NCBI RefSeq assembly: GCF_003987335.1
Contig: NZ_PIPK01000002.1
Coordinates: 186,001 to 250,000 of the forward strand
Reading direction: 5' to 3'
Source of the DNA: Aliidiomarina maris
GTDB taxonomy: Bacteria; Pseudomonadota; Gammaproteobacteria; Enterobacterales; Alteromonadaceae
DNA length: 64,000 nt
Position numbers and translations under genes: made by a program. Positions 45,039-53,842 of the stretch are shown piece after piece. Position 1 is the stretch's first letter; the number at the start of each line of letters is the position of its first letter. The notes under the pieces were generated by a model that saw nothing but the letters and a program-made list of their open reading frames with translations, had not been told where the DNA came from and ran no database searches.

Positions 45039-46025
45039 TTAGCGCGGTTCGATAGCGGCCACATGTCGACGCACCGCAATCCACGAGCCAAGAAGCCCTA
45101 AACTAATCGCAATCGCCCACAGCACCAGTAGCTCGTTAAAGCTCAAACCTTGCAAACGGAACTGACTGTCGTAGAGCTCAGTGACGCGCAATACCGCCGC
45201 ACGAATCCACCAAATCAGTACGAAGGTTGCACACCAAGCAATCAGACCACCGATAATGCCGTACCACGCCCCCGTGTATAAAAACGGCCGTTGAATGTAG
45301 CCGTCAGTGGCTCCGACTAGCTTCATAACGCGAATTTCATCGCGCCGATTCAAAATACCAAGCCGTATGGTGTTACCGACAATCAACACGACGGCCACGC
45401 AGAGCAACAAGGCCAACGCACCTAACGCGTCTTCGATTAAACGAATTAGCGCATGTAAACGCTCAATCCAGTCTTGGTCAAGCTTGGCTTCGGTGACCCC
45501 GCTTTCGCCCGCCAATTCACGTTGCAATTGACTAGCCCGATTAGAAGCGCTGTATTCGCGCACTGGGGTGACGATCAACACGTCAGGCAATGGGTTGCTA
45601 TCCAGGTAATCAATGGCACTGCCAAAGCCCGAATACTCACGAAACTCGCGTAGCGCCTCGTCGCGGGAAATATGCTGCACACTGGCTACTGCGTCCATCA
45701 GTTCAACCCGACGTGCAAAGGTTTGCACTTGCTGCGGACTCATTTGCTTGTCTAAGAATACTGTAATTTCGGCAGGGTTATCCCATTGTGCGCCAATCGC
45801 TTGGCTATTTTTAACCACCACGTATAAGGTTGCGGGCAAAGTCAGGCTGAGGCCTAGCACCGCAATCGTCATCAACGAAGCAAACGGCGTGCGCCACAGT
45901 TCACCCAAGCTGCCTACAGCCTGTTGAATGTTACTGACAATAAACATGATAAAACGCCGCACACCCGTAATTTGCGCTACTTTCGCGCCCTGCTCTGGCT
46001 TTTTGCTACGAAACAGCAGGCTCAT
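45039..46025 (-). CDS. ftsX: Cell division protein FtsX
   Basis: FtsX is the four-helix membrane subunit of the FtsEX complex, which couples divisome constriction to EnvC-activated murein hydrolysis. The 328-residue protein has a cytoplasmic N-terminus, a first helix at about 53-75, a periplasmic domain (about 80-210) with ITVFLDKQMSPQQ and GFGSAIDYLDSNPLPDVLIV, then three more helices and the NRRDEIRVMKLVGATDGYIQRPFLYTG coupling segment. Its start overlaps the ftsE stop by 4 bp. Confidence 0.96.
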   Translation of the reverse strand: MSLLFRSKKPEQGAKVAQITGVRRFIMFIVSNIQQAVGSLGELWRTPFASLMTIAVLGLSLTLPATLYVVVKNSQAIGAQWDNPAEITVFLDKQMSPQQVQTFARRVELMDAVASVQHISRDEALREFREYSGFGSAIDYLDSNPLPDVLIVTPVREYSASNRASQLQRELAGESGVTEAKLDQDWIERLHALIRLIEDALGALALLLCVAVVLIVGNTIRLGILNRRDEIRVMKLVGATDGYIQRPFLYTGAWYGIIGGLIAWCATFVLIWWIRAAVLRVTELYDSQFRLQGLSFNELLVLWAIAISLGLLGSWIAVRRHVAAIEPR

Positions 46026-46726
46026 GCACCACCCCCGAACTGGTTCGCATCGGCTTCGTGGTGGGCCAAGCCGTCGTCTATCATACGCCCTTCTTTTAAA
46101 GTCAGCGTGCGATAACGCATGCGCGCAATCAAACCCAAATCATGGCTCGCTATCAACACCGAAATACCAACACTATTAAAGGACTCGAATAAGCGCATAA
46201 TGTCCATCGAAAGCTTAGGGTCTAGGTTTCCGGTTGGTTCGTCGGCTAGCAACAAAGGCGGCTTGTTGACGATAGCACGCGCAATGCCGACCCGCTGCTG
46301 TTCACCACCCGATAACATAATTGGATAATGCCGCTCTTTCCCCCCGAGGCCGACTTTTTCCAAGCTGGCACTAACCCGCTTTGCCGCTTCCTTGTGGGTG
46401 TAACCTTCGATTAATAATGGTAACGCCACATTATCGAACACGGTTTTGTCCATGAGTAAGCGGTGGTCTTGGAAAATCATGCCGATGTCACGACGTACAT
46501 ACGGAATTTGCCCGCGCTTAATTTTGCGCAGGTCATGCCCGTTAATCATCACCCGCCCAACGGTTGGCCGTTCCATCAACGCAATCAAGCGCAACAAGGT
46601 GCTCTTGCCCGCGCCTGAATGGCCGGTTAAGAAGGCAAGCTCACCTGCGCGCAGATGAAAGTTGACCTGATTAAGTGCTTGGAAGCCACCCGGATAGGTT
46701 TTGCTGACCTGCTCAAATTTAATCAT
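46022..46726 (-). CDS. ftsE: Cell division ATP-binding protein FtsE
   Basis: FtsE is the ABC-type ATPase partner of FtsX. The 234-residue protein shows Walker A GHSGAGKSTLL (about 36-46), the signature LSGGEQQRVGIARA, Walker B LLLADEPTGNLD and the switch His in IASHD. The 39-bp gap to upstream ftsY and overlap with ftsX give the standard ftsYEX operon, with rpoH downstream. Confidence 0.97.
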   Translation of the reverse strand: MIKFEQVSKTYPGGFQALNQVNFHLRAGELAFLTGHSGAGKSTLLRLIALMERPTVGRVMINGHDLRKIKRGQIPYVRRDIGMIFQDHRLLMDKTVFDNVALPLLIEGYTHKEAAKRVSASLEKVGLGGKERHYPIMLSGGEQQRVGIARAIVNKPPLLLADEPTGNLDPKLSMDIMRLFESFNSVGISVLIASHDLGLIARMRYRTLTLKEGRMIDDGLAHHEADANQFGGGA

Positions 46727-46765
46727 GACTTCGTGTCGCCTCCGACGTGCCTGCGTGGCTATCGA

Positions 46766-48031
46766 TTACTTGGTTTGCTCAAACAAGGCCTGAATGAACT
46801 CTTTTGCTTCAAAACCACGTAGGTCGTCCAATTGTTCACCCACACCAATATAGCGAATAGGTATAGCAAATTGGTCAGCAAGGGCAAAAATAACCCCGCC
46901 TTTTGCGGTGCCATCAAGTTTGGTCATGACTAAGCCTGTCACGCCCACCGCTTGGTTAAACAAGTTGGCTTGGCTGATGGCATTCTGACCTGTGCCTGCA
47001 TCTAAGGTCAATAAGATCTCATGCGGTGCTTCAGGGTCAACTTTCTTCATCACGCGCACAATTTTCTTCAATTCTTCCATCAGGTTGGCTTTATTCTGTA
47101 AGCGACCCGCCGTATCGGCTATCAACACGTCAACGCCACGTGCTTTAGCAGCGCTGACCGCATCGAAAATGACCGAGGCACTGTCTGCACCTGTATGCTG
47201 AGCAATCACAGGAATATTATTGCGCTCACCCCAAATTTGCAGCTGCTCAACCGCTGCGGCACGGAAGGTATCGCCGGCCGCCAACATCACTGACTTGCCT
47301 TCGCGCTGAAACTGCTGAGCTAACTTGCCTATGGTGGTGGTTTTACCAACGCCATTCACCCCAACCATCAGAATCACCATCGGCCCATTGTTGGCCTTCA
47401 CTACCAATGGCTTGCTCACTGGCTCGATAATTTCTTCAAGGTATTCTTTTAAGCGCTCATACAAGCGCTCCGCATCTTTCAGGTCCTTGCGCGACGCATG
47501 GGCGGTCAATTCATTAATGATTTTACGCGTGGTTTCTACGCCGACATCCGCCATCAGGAGCTGCGTTTCTAAATCTTCGAACAGCTCTTCATCAATTTCT
47601 TTACCAACAAATAAATTGGCTAACCCCTCGCCAATATTGGACGAGGTTTTGCGCAAACCATCGCGCAAGCGAGACCACAAACCTTTCTTAACTGGGCGCT
47701 CGGCAGTTGCGGAATTTGCCACTGGCACACTGACTTGGACTGGTTGCGGCGCTGGTGTGGCTTGCGGCGCTGGTTTTGGCTCCGCAGCAGGTTCAGGCTC
47801 AACCGCGGGCTTTGGCGCGACGGTTTTAGTCGGCTTTGCTCCACGTGCAGCCGACTCCGCCATGGCAAGTGCGGCATCTTCAGTCGCATCTGCTGGTCGC
47901 GCTGGTTGTGGGCTGGGAACCTCTTGCTGCGATGACTTCTGCGGCTGGTCTTGCTGCGACTCTTGCTGCTGGTCTGCGTGCTTGTCTTTTTTGCCAAACC
48001 AAGATGAAAAAATGGAGCCTTTCTTTGCCAT
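46766..48031 (-). CDS. ftsY: Signal recognition particle receptor FtsY
   Basis: FtsY is the SRP-receptor GTPase that delivers ribosome-nascent chains to the Sec translocon. Residues from about 125 on form the NG domain: GVNGVGKTTTIGKLAQQ (G1), the DTFRAAA motif, DTAGRLQNK (G3), and TKLDGTAKGG (G4). The N-terminal A region, about residues 1-120, is Gln-, Pro-, Ala- and Lys/Glu-rich with repeats such as PAVEPEPAAEPKPAP; it is shorter than in E. coli. It begins the ftsYEX operon and diverges from rsmD as in most gammaproteobacteria. Confidence 0.97.
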   Translation of the reverse strand: MAKKGSIFSSWFGKKDKHADQQQESQQDQPQKSSQQEVPSPQPARPADATEDAALAMAESAARGAKPTKTVAPKPAVEPEPAAEPKPAPQATPAPQPVQVSVPVANSATAERPVKKGLWSRLRDGLRKTSSNIGEGLANLFVGKEIDEELFEDLETQLLMADVGVETTRKIINELTAHASRKDLKDAERLYERLKEYLEEIIEPVSKPLVVKANNGPMVILMVGVNGVGKTTTIGKLAQQFQREGKSVMLAAGDTFRAAAVEQLQIWGERNNIPVIAQHTGADSASVIFDAVSAAKARGVDVLIADTAGRLQNKANLMEELKKIVRVMKKVDPEAPHEILLTLDAGTGQNAISQANLFNQAVGVTGLVMTKLDGTAKGGVIFALADQFAIPIRYIGVGEQLDDLRGFEAKEFIQALFEQTK

Positions 48032-48159
48032 AACGACGCTACAACCTAATTAACCGATAAAATTGCTGTTAATTCTAACACGCATGCCGGAAAAGTGGCC
48101 ACGCTAGCGTCCATTTCGGTACAATTGCGCGAAATGATAAGTCATTAGGTAACTTTGCT

Positions 48160-48762
48160 ATGCATTCAAAACGCCGCACCACTTCGTCGCGCCAAACCCC
48201 CAAGGCCGATGGCCAGATCCGAATTATCGGCGGTCAGTGGCGTGGTCGTAAACTCAAAGTGGTTGACGCCCAAGGCTTGCGTCCAACCACCGACCGCGTC
48301 AAAGAGACGTTATTCAATTGGCTGCAGTTCGAGCTCGCTGACGCGCAAGTTTTAGACTTATTTGCAGGTAGCGGAGGACTTGGTTTTGAGGCTTTGTCAC
48401 GCGGTGCAGCGCAGGTGCAGTTTGCAGAAACCTGGGCACCGGCTGTGCGCCAACTGCATAGCAACATTCAGCATTTACACGCCAATGCCACAGTGAACGA
48501 GCAAGGCGCGTTAGCCGCTATTCAAGGCCAACCTAAACACAGCATCGACCTAGTTTTTCTTGACCCACCTTTTGGTCAGGACTGGCTAAATAAGGTGGTA
48601 GCTGCGCTTACACAAGCTGAGGTGGTGAAACCCAATGGGTGGATTTATCTCGAGGCGGGGCCCCAAGACCAAGTGGCGCAGTGGCCTGCTGATTGGCAAT
48701 TACACCGTGAAAAGCAAGCCGGCCAAGTGACGTTCCGCTTATTCCGCCGTATCAGCGGGTAA
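48160..48762 (+). CDS. rsmD: 16S rRNA (guanine966-N2)-methyltransferase RsmD
   Basis: RsmD methylates G966 of 16S rRNA using S-adenosylmethionine. The 200-residue protein has IRIIGGQWRGRKL, RPTTDRVKETLFNWL, the SAM-binding VLDLFAGSGGLGFEALSRGA and the catalytic DPPF motif (FLDPPFG). It diverges from ftsY across about 128 bp, a near-universal gammaproteobacterial arrangement. The last 24 bp overlap the convergent DUF416 gene. Confidence 0.95.
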   Translation: MHSKRRTTSSRQTPKADGQIRIIGGQWRGRKLKVVDAQGLRPTTDRVKETLFNWLQFELADAQVLDLFAGSGGLGFEALSRGAAQVQFAETWAPAVRQLHSNIQHLHANATVNEQGALAAIQGQPKHSIDLVFLDPPFGQDWLNKVVAALTQAEVVKPNGWIYLEAGPQDQVAQWPADWQLHREKQAGQVTFRLFRRISG

Positions 48763-49356
48763 TTCAGGAATACTAAAACCTAAGTGGCTCATACCTTCTA
48801 ATTGAACTTGCTCGCGCACCGCTTTGACGAGTGCGGCATCAACGTCGGCATGCTCCGCCAAAAAGCTCACCATGGCTTGTTGCACTTCAATTTCATACAA
48901 GGCTAAGTCGTGCTCGCGTAATAATTGCGCGCGGGCCTCAGGTTCAAGGTCAGCGCCTTCGGTCAATTCGATAAAATGCGCCACGCTGCCTTGGGACACT
49001 TTAGCGACATCCAGCAACGGCTTCGGATCTTTATCAATCAGCCCTTGTAGCAAGGTACTAATCGCGACACAGGCTTCCATCGCTGGAAACACCCCTAACA
49101 TGTCATGGGTGTGCTCACTGGGTGTCACTTCATCGACTTTTTCCTGCCAACGGGAAAAACCAGCTTTGCCCGCATGTCCAAGCCAGTGCCACACCACATC
49201 AAGAACGCCTTGCAGCACTTTGGGGTCACCAAAGCCTGTCGCGACGTGAAAAATGTCGTAGTTCGGCTTCATTCGTGCACTCAAATAACACGCCAACAAC
49301 GCTTGGTGGGTAAAAGGTAAATCTCGAATTTGCTGGAACGTTGTATGTTTAGCCAT
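48739..49356 (-). CDS. DUF416 (YjaG-like) family protein
   Basis: A 205-residue, mainly helical, cytoplasmic protein resembling E. coli YjaG: the LACYLSARMKPNYDIFHVATGFGD opening, LQGVLDVVWHWL, and GVFPAMEACVAISTLLQGLID. YjaG has no clear function. GAGG precedes the ATG at 49356. Its final codons overlap the rsmD stop by 24 bp on the opposite strand, and the MarC-family gene lies 12 bp upstream on the same strand, so the two may be cotranscribed. Confidence 0.85.
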   Translation of the reverse strand: MAKHTTFQQIRDLPFTHQALLACYLSARMKPNYDIFHVATGFGDPKVLQGVLDVVWHWLGHAGKAGFSRWQEKVDEVTPSEHTHDMLGVFPAMEACVAISTLLQGLIDKDPKPLLDVAKVSQGSVAHFIELTEGADLEPEARAQLLREHDLALYEIEVQQAMVSFLAEHADVDAALVKAVREQVQLEGMSHLGFSIPELPADTAE

Positions 49357-49368
49357 GCTTACCTCGCT

Positions 49369-49965
49369 TTAGGCTTGATCAAGGTACGCCATGATACCGT
49401 CTAAGAACATTTGCACTGAAATCATCACCAAGATCATCCCCATCAAGCGTTCGATGGCGTTCAGCCCGCGCTGACCCAAAGCGCGAAGAAATACGTTACT
49501 GAACATCAATACGGTGGCGGTAATCGCCCATGCAATGACACTGGCTATGGTCCAATCTATCATGCGGTCAGGGGCTTGGTTAGCGAACAGGATAAGAGCT
49601 GCCAGCAACGAAGGCCCGGAAATCAGTGGAATTGCCAACGGCACGATAAAAGGTTCGTCCCCGGCAGGTAATCCAAGCACGCCACCTGGCTGCGGGAAAA
49701 TAAGTCGCAGTGCAATAATGAAAAGAATGATACCACCGGCGATCGATACCGACTCTTGGCGTAAACCCAATGAGCTCAGCAAGCTGCTACCCAGCCATAA
49801 AAACAGCAACATGAACCCGAGTGCGAATAACAGCTCGCGCATCAATACTTTACGTCGACGCTTGGCATCAACATGACGTAACACCGAGAGAAAAATTGGC
49901 AAGTTCCCCAGCGGGTTCATAATTAACAGTAGCGTAATGGTGGCGGTAATAATGTCCATATTCAT
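49369..49965 (-). CDS. MarC-family (YhgN-type) integral membrane protein
   Basis: A 198-residue protein with six membrane helices from the MarC family, most like E. coli YhgN: LLLIMNPLGNLPIFLSVLRH near the start, then IVPLAIPLISGPSLLAALILF, the second Asn/Pro-type half. The family is a transporter-like inverted repeat of unknown substrate; the old link to multiple antibiotic resistance was not upheld. A second ATG lies two codons on. It precedes the DUF416 gene by 12 bp. Confidence 0.88.
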   Translation of the reverse strand: MNMDIITATITLLLIMNPLGNLPIFLSVLRHVDAKRRRKVLMRELLFALGFMLLFLWLGSSLLSSLGLRQESVSIAGGIILFIIALRLIFPQPGGVLGLPAGDEPFIVPLAIPLISGPSLLAALILFANQAPDRMIDWTIASVIAWAITATVLMFSNVFLRALGQRGLNAIERLMGMILVMISVQMFLDGIMAYLDQA

Positions 49966-50053
49966 TAGCAGGCTCGGGGTGGCGTTAAATATGTGTCATA
50001 GTGTACTCTGAAGTCAGTTATTCACCAACTGAGAATGGGAAATTTTTGTTCGC

Positions 50054-51043
50054 ATGACATGGCAGCAAACAGCAGGTAACGAAGCCCTGGAGCTCGATAC
50101 AATCCATCAGGCCCAGCAACTGATAGAGCCCTATATTGTGCATACGCCGGTGTTAAGTAACCCCATACTCAACCAGTTAACCGGCGCCTCGTTGTGGTTT
50201 AAATGCGAGAACCTGCAGCGCACGGGTGCATTTAAATTCCGTGGCGCATGCCATGCACTACTGCAACTCACCAAATCTCAGCGCCAAGCCGGTGTGTACA
50301 CCGTTTCATCGGGCAATCATGGTGCAGCGTTGGCGTGCGCGGGGCAAATTCTCAACGTGCCTGTCACTGTGGCAGTCCCCGACAATGCGCCAGCCAGTAA
50401 AAAAGCGAACATTGCTCGCTACGGCGCGCACATCGTAGAAATTTCGCCGGGCATGGCAGCGCGCGAGGAAGCGATCGCGAGATTTCAGCAATTGCATCCC
50501 GCATCGAGCTTTATTCCACCCTACAATCACCCGCATATTATCGCAGGTCAGGGCACCGCTGCTTTAGAGTTAGTTAAAGAAGTAGCCGATTTGGATACCT
50601 TGATCACCCCTGTCGGTGGTGGCGGCTTATTGAGTGGGAGCGCGATGGTGGCACACAGCCAAAGCATTCGCATGTGTGCGGCAGAACCCGAGCTGGCAAA
50701 TGACGCTTGGATGTCGATGCAACGCGGTGCAATCCAACCTGCCCACCCGCCCAGCAGTATTTGCGATGGCTTATTAACTAACCTCGGTGGTCATACATTT
50801 GATGTCATCCAACGCTACGTCGACGAGATCATCTGCGTCAGCGACAGCCAAGTAGTTGCAGCGATGCAACTGATATGGCACGAACTTAAACTCGTTGTAG
50901 AGCCTTCCTCCGCCACAGTGTTGGCCGCAGTACTCAAACATAGCGAACAATTTAAAGGGCAGCGCATCGGCCTGATTTTAAGTGGCGGCAACGTTGACCT
51001 CACCCGCTTGCCTTGGTCCGTCGACCGTTTGGAGCATTCATGA
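50054..51043 (+). CDS. Serine/threonine dehydratase-like PLP enzyme (fold type II)
   Basis: A 329-residue fold type II PLP enzyme: the PLP lysine Lys61 lies in GAFKFRGA, the substrate loop is SSGNHGAALA (about 85-94), and the glycine-rich phosphate cup is TPVGGGGLLSG. The C-terminal Ser of EPSSATVLAAVL contacts the pyridine ring. There is no ACT domain, so it is not biosynthetic IlvA. It belongs with serine racemases, catabolic threonine dehydratases and beta-hydroxyaspartate dehydratases. Its stop overlaps the start of a D-amino-acid-type PLP enzyme, which hints at a hydroxy-amino-acid pathway rather than simple threonine deamination. Confidence 0.85.
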   Translation: MTWQQTAGNEALELDTIHQAQQLIEPYIVHTPVLSNPILNQLTGASLWFKCENLQRTGAFKFRGACHALLQLTKSQRQAGVYTVSSGNHGAALACAGQILNVPVTVAVPDNAPASKKANIARYGAHIVEISPGMAAREEAIARFQQLHPASSFIPPYNHPHIIAGQGTAALELVKEVADLDTLITPVGGGGLLSGSAMVAHSQSIRMCAAEPELANDAWMSMQRGAIQPAHPPSSICDGLLTNLGGHTFDVIQRYVDEIICVSDSQVVAAMQLIWHELKLVVEPSSATVLAAVLKHSEQFKGQRIGLILSGGNVDLTRLPWSVDRLEHS

Positions 51044-52146
51044 ACCCACTTTGCTGGCCACACATTACCTCTGCCACCGTGTTAATTGATAGCGACCGAG
51101 CCAAACGCAACATCCAGCGCATGCAAGACAAGGCGGTAGCCGCAGGCGTTATCTTACGGCCGCACTTTAAAACCCATCAATCCGTCGACATTGGACGCTG
51201 GTTTCGTGACTCTGGCACTCATCAAATTGCGGTATCCTCATTAAAAATGGCACAGCAATTCGAACGTGCCGGCTGGCGCAATATTATGCTGGCGATACCC
51301 ATCAACCCGCGCGAGCTTGCAGCCATCAACCGATTAGCTGGAGAATGCCACTTAACCTTGGCAATTGAGCATGAGGATGCGCTGCTGGCACTTCAAACCT
51401 TGAGTCACCCAATTGATATTGTCATTGAAGTGGATGCTGGGTATGGCCGCACTGGGATTGATTGGCGACAGGGCAATCGCATCAGCGACTTAGCCAATGC
51501 GGCACTGGCACTGCGCCATGTGCGCCGGGTGGGTTTGATGTTGCACGCCGGGAACAGCTATCAAGCCAGCGGTGACGACGCCATTGCCGCGGTGCACCAG
51601 CAAAGCCTTGAGCGTTTGAGCCACGTGCGCCAGACAATTGCCGCGCCAGCCCAAGCGCAACTATTCGTTTCAGCAGGTGACACCCCAACCTGCAGTCGCA
51701 TGTCGAGCTTTCCTGGGGTCGATGAAATACGCCCGGGCAACTATGTGTTTTATGATTTGCAGCAACAGCATATCGGTGCGTGTGATTGGGACGATATCGC
51801 CCTTACCCTAGCCTGCCCTGTCATCGCCCGTTATCCTGAACGCAACGAGGTAGTGGTGCATGCAGGTGCGGTACACTTTAGTAAAGACTACTTACTTAGT
51901 TCAGAGCGCTTCGATGGACGCCCTTGTTATGGTCAAGTGATGCGAAGCAGTGCAGCGGGTTGGTACCCCGAACCAGTCGCTGGTGCTTACGTGCATAGCC
52001 TGTCGCAAGAGCATGGCAAAGTGCGCATGCCTGCCGAGCTGATTGCACGCACCAAACTCGGCGACATGTTAGTCATCGCCCCCGCCCACTCGTGCTTAAC
52101 GATGGCGGCAATGAGCGACGTCGTGATGTTTAGCGCGAAAGCCTGA
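51040..52146 (+). CDS. D-threonine aldolase/D-serine dehydratase-like (DSD1) PLP enzyme
   Basis: A 368-residue fold type III PLP enzyme with an alanine-racemase-type barrel. PLP Lys44 lies in LRPHFKTH, and the C-terminal metal site His350-x-Cys352 (PAHSC) is typical of D-threonine aldolases, D-serine dehydratases and beta-hydroxyaspartate aldolases. VDAGYGRTG and GDTPTCS are family motifs. The ATG at 51040 (GGAG 5 bp before) overlaps the previous stop as ATGA, so the pair is translationally coupled. Substrate cannot be told from sequence alone. Confidence 0.85.
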   Translation: MNPLCWPHITSATVLIDSDRAKRNIQRMQDKAVAAGVILRPHFKTHQSVDIGRWFRDSGTHQIAVSSLKMAQQFERAGWRNIMLAIPINPRELAAINRLAGECHLTLAIEHEDALLALQTLSHPIDIVIEVDAGYGRTGIDWRQGNRISDLANAALALRHVRRVGLMLHAGNSYQASGDDAIAAVHQQSLERLSHVRQTIAAPAQAQLFVSAGDTPTCSRMSSFPGVDEIRPGNYVFYDLQQQHIGACDWDDIALTLACPVIARYPERNEVVVHAGAVHFSKDYLLSSERFDGRPCYGQVMRSSAAGWYPEPVAGAYVHSLSQEHGKVRMPAELIARTKLGDMLVIAPAHSCLTMAAMSDVVMFSAKA

Positions 52147-52148
52147 CG

Positions 52149-52583
52149 CTACACCGCAAATAAATTACCAATATCCGCAAAGGCCTTAAACTCGAGCGCA
52201 TTGCCAGCAGGGTCATAGAAAAACATGGTTGCCTGCTCACCCGGTTTGCCCGCGAAACGAATGTGCGGCTCAATCACAAAGTCTATGCCTGCTGCCTTCA
52301 ACGTATCAGCCAGCGCTTGCCAAGTCGGCATATCAAGTACCACACCAAAATGCGGCACTGGCACCGCGTGGCCGTCAACTGCGTTACGTGCAGGCGGTAA
52401 GATACGCTCTGGTGCCACATGGGTGACCAACTGATGACCAAAGAAATTCCAGTCAATCCACTGACTGTCACTGCGACCTTGCTCGCAACCCAACAGGTCA
52501 CCATAAAAGGCTCGCGCTTTAGCCAAATCATCCACCGGAATCGCTAAATGGAACGGCGCTATGTGGGCTTGGTTAGCTTGCAT
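52149..52583 (-). CDS. VOC-family (glyoxalase-like) protein
   Basis: A 144-residue vicinal-oxygen-chelate protein: the first beta-alpha-beta-beta-beta module opens PFHLAIPVDDLAKARAFYGDLLGCEQG, the second contains HFGVVLDMPTWQALADTLKAAGI and ends FYDPAGNALEFKAF. Probable metal ligands are His12, His78-region and the terminal Glu of ALEFK. The family covers dioxygenases, glyoxalases and resistance proteins, so the role is open. It converges on the DSD1-like gene with a 2-bp gap. Confidence 0.82.
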   Translation of the reverse strand: MQANQAHIAPFHLAIPVDDLAKARAFYGDLLGCEQGRSDSQWIDWNFFGHQLVTHVAPERILPPARNAVDGHAVPVPHFGVVLDMPTWQALADTLKAAGIDFVIEPHIRFAGKPGEQATMFFYDPAGNALEFKAFADIGNLFAV

Positions 52584-52614
52584 TCATCCACCTTACTTAT
52601 TCAAACTGAATACT

Positions 52615-52644
52615 AAAAAGCGCCACCTGGATGGCAGCGCTTTT
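52615..52644 (-). terminator. Terminator downstream of the cystathionine lyase/synthase gene
   Basis: On the minus strand a stem AAAAGCGCTGCC / GGTGGCGCTTTT forms with two G-U wobbles and is followed by T residues. It sits 16 bp after the stop codon at 52660. Confidence 0.75.
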
Positions 52645-52659
52645 GTCTGGTTAGGAACC

Positions 52660-53832
52660 TTACATCACCGCTAAGGCTTGGTTCAAGTCCGCAATTAAGT
52701 CATCGGTGTCTTCAATACCGACAGAAATACGCACAAAGTTATCGTGAATACCTAACTTCTCACGGTTCTCTGCTGGAATTGACGCATGGGTCATAATTGC
52801 AGGGTGTTCAATCAAGCTTTCAACACCGCCTAAGCTCTCGGCCAAGGCGAAAATTTCCACCGCTTCAAGGAAACGCCGCGCGCTTTCAATATCACCATCA
52901 AGCAAGATTGAAATCATACCGCCGAAGCCTTGCATCTGCTTAGCCGCTAGTGCGTGCTGCGGATGACTTTCAAGCCCTGGGTGGATAACTTTCTTCACCC
53001 GTGGGTGCTGCTCCAGCCATTTGGCAATCGCTAAACCGCTTTGGTTGTGTTGCTGCATACGCAGCGCCAAGGTTTTCACCCCACGCAGCGCCAGGTAGCT
53101 GTCAAAAGGCCCTGCGACTGCGCCGACTGCGTTTTGCAAAAACACCATGCGCTCAGCAAGATCTGCATTGTCGCCAACGACCGCAATACCACCGACCATG
53201 TCTGAGTGACCGTTAATATATTTGGTCGCTGAGTGCATCACAATATCAGCACCTAGTTCGATAGGGCGCTGGTTGTATGGGGTCGCAAAGGTATTATCCA
53301 CCACCACAATCATGTCTGGGTTATGTGCTTTTGCCAACTCAACGACGGCAGCGATATCCACCAGTTTCAACATCGGGTTGCTTGGAGTTTCAATCCAAAC
53401 CATACGGGTTTTGGCGTTGAAAGCGCCTTTGACTTGGTCTAAGTCGGCTAAGTCCACATACGAAAACTCAAGACCGGCGGAGCGCTCGCGCACTTTATCA
53501 AATAAGCGGAAACTGCCGCCGTACAGGTCGTCCATCGCCACCACATGGTCGCCGCTGTCCAGCAACTCAAGAATGGTCGATGTTGCTGCCATACCAGAGG
53601 CAAACGCCAAACCTTGGGTGCCGCCCTCTAAATTGGCGACTGCGCGCTCATAGGCAAACCGCGTTGGGTTGTGCGAACGCGAGTACTCAAAGCCCTTATG
53701 CACACCAGGGCTTTCCTGCAAGTAGGTCGAACTCGTCACGATCGGTGGCATCACTGCACCTGTCGTCGGATCAGGGGCTTGACCACCATGAATAGTGCGG
53801 GTTGCGAAGGCTAACGACTTTTTATCTTGCAT
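52660..53832 (-). CDS. Cystathionine gamma-lyase/gamma-synthase family PLP enzyme
   Basis: A 390-residue Cys/Met-metabolism PLP enzyme: YSRSHNPTRFAYERAVANLEGG (phosphate-binding Tyr and Arg), FASGMAA, DDLYGGSFRLF, the PLP Lys in HSATKYINGHSD, and ESLGGVESLIEHPAIMTHASIP. This family includes MetB, cystathionine gamma-lyase and O-acetylhomoserine sulfhydrylase, and motifs do not separate them. Because a cystathionine beta-synthase-like gene lies 10 bp upstream, I infer cystathionine gamma-lyase (reverse transsulfuration, homocysteine to cysteine), but MetB activity is possible. Confidence 0.85.
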   Translation of the reverse strand: MQDKKSLAFATRTIHGGQAPDPTTGAVMPPIVTSSTYLQESPGVHKGFEYSRSHNPTRFAYERAVANLEGGTQGLAFASGMAATSTILELLDSGDHVVAMDDLYGGSFRLFDKVRERSAGLEFSYVDLADLDQVKGAFNAKTRMVWIETPSNPMLKLVDIAAVVELAKAHNPDMIVVVDNTFATPYNQRPIELGADIVMHSATKYINGHSDMVGGIAVVGDNADLAERMVFLQNAVGAVAGPFDSYLALRGVKTLALRMQQHNQSGLAIAKWLEQHPRVKKVIHPGLESHPQHALAAKQMQGFGGMISILLDGDIESARRFLEAVEIFALAESLGGVESLIEHPAIMTHASIPAENREKLGIHDNFVRISVGIEDTDDLIADLNQALAVM

Positions 53833-53842
53833 GCTTCACCTC

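Noticed and set aside
47325-48053. 242-codon plus-strand frame opposite ftsY
   Set aside because: Antisense shadow of ftsY; the Ala/Gly/Cys-rich stretch mirrors the Pro/Gln/Ala-rich A domain of FtsY.
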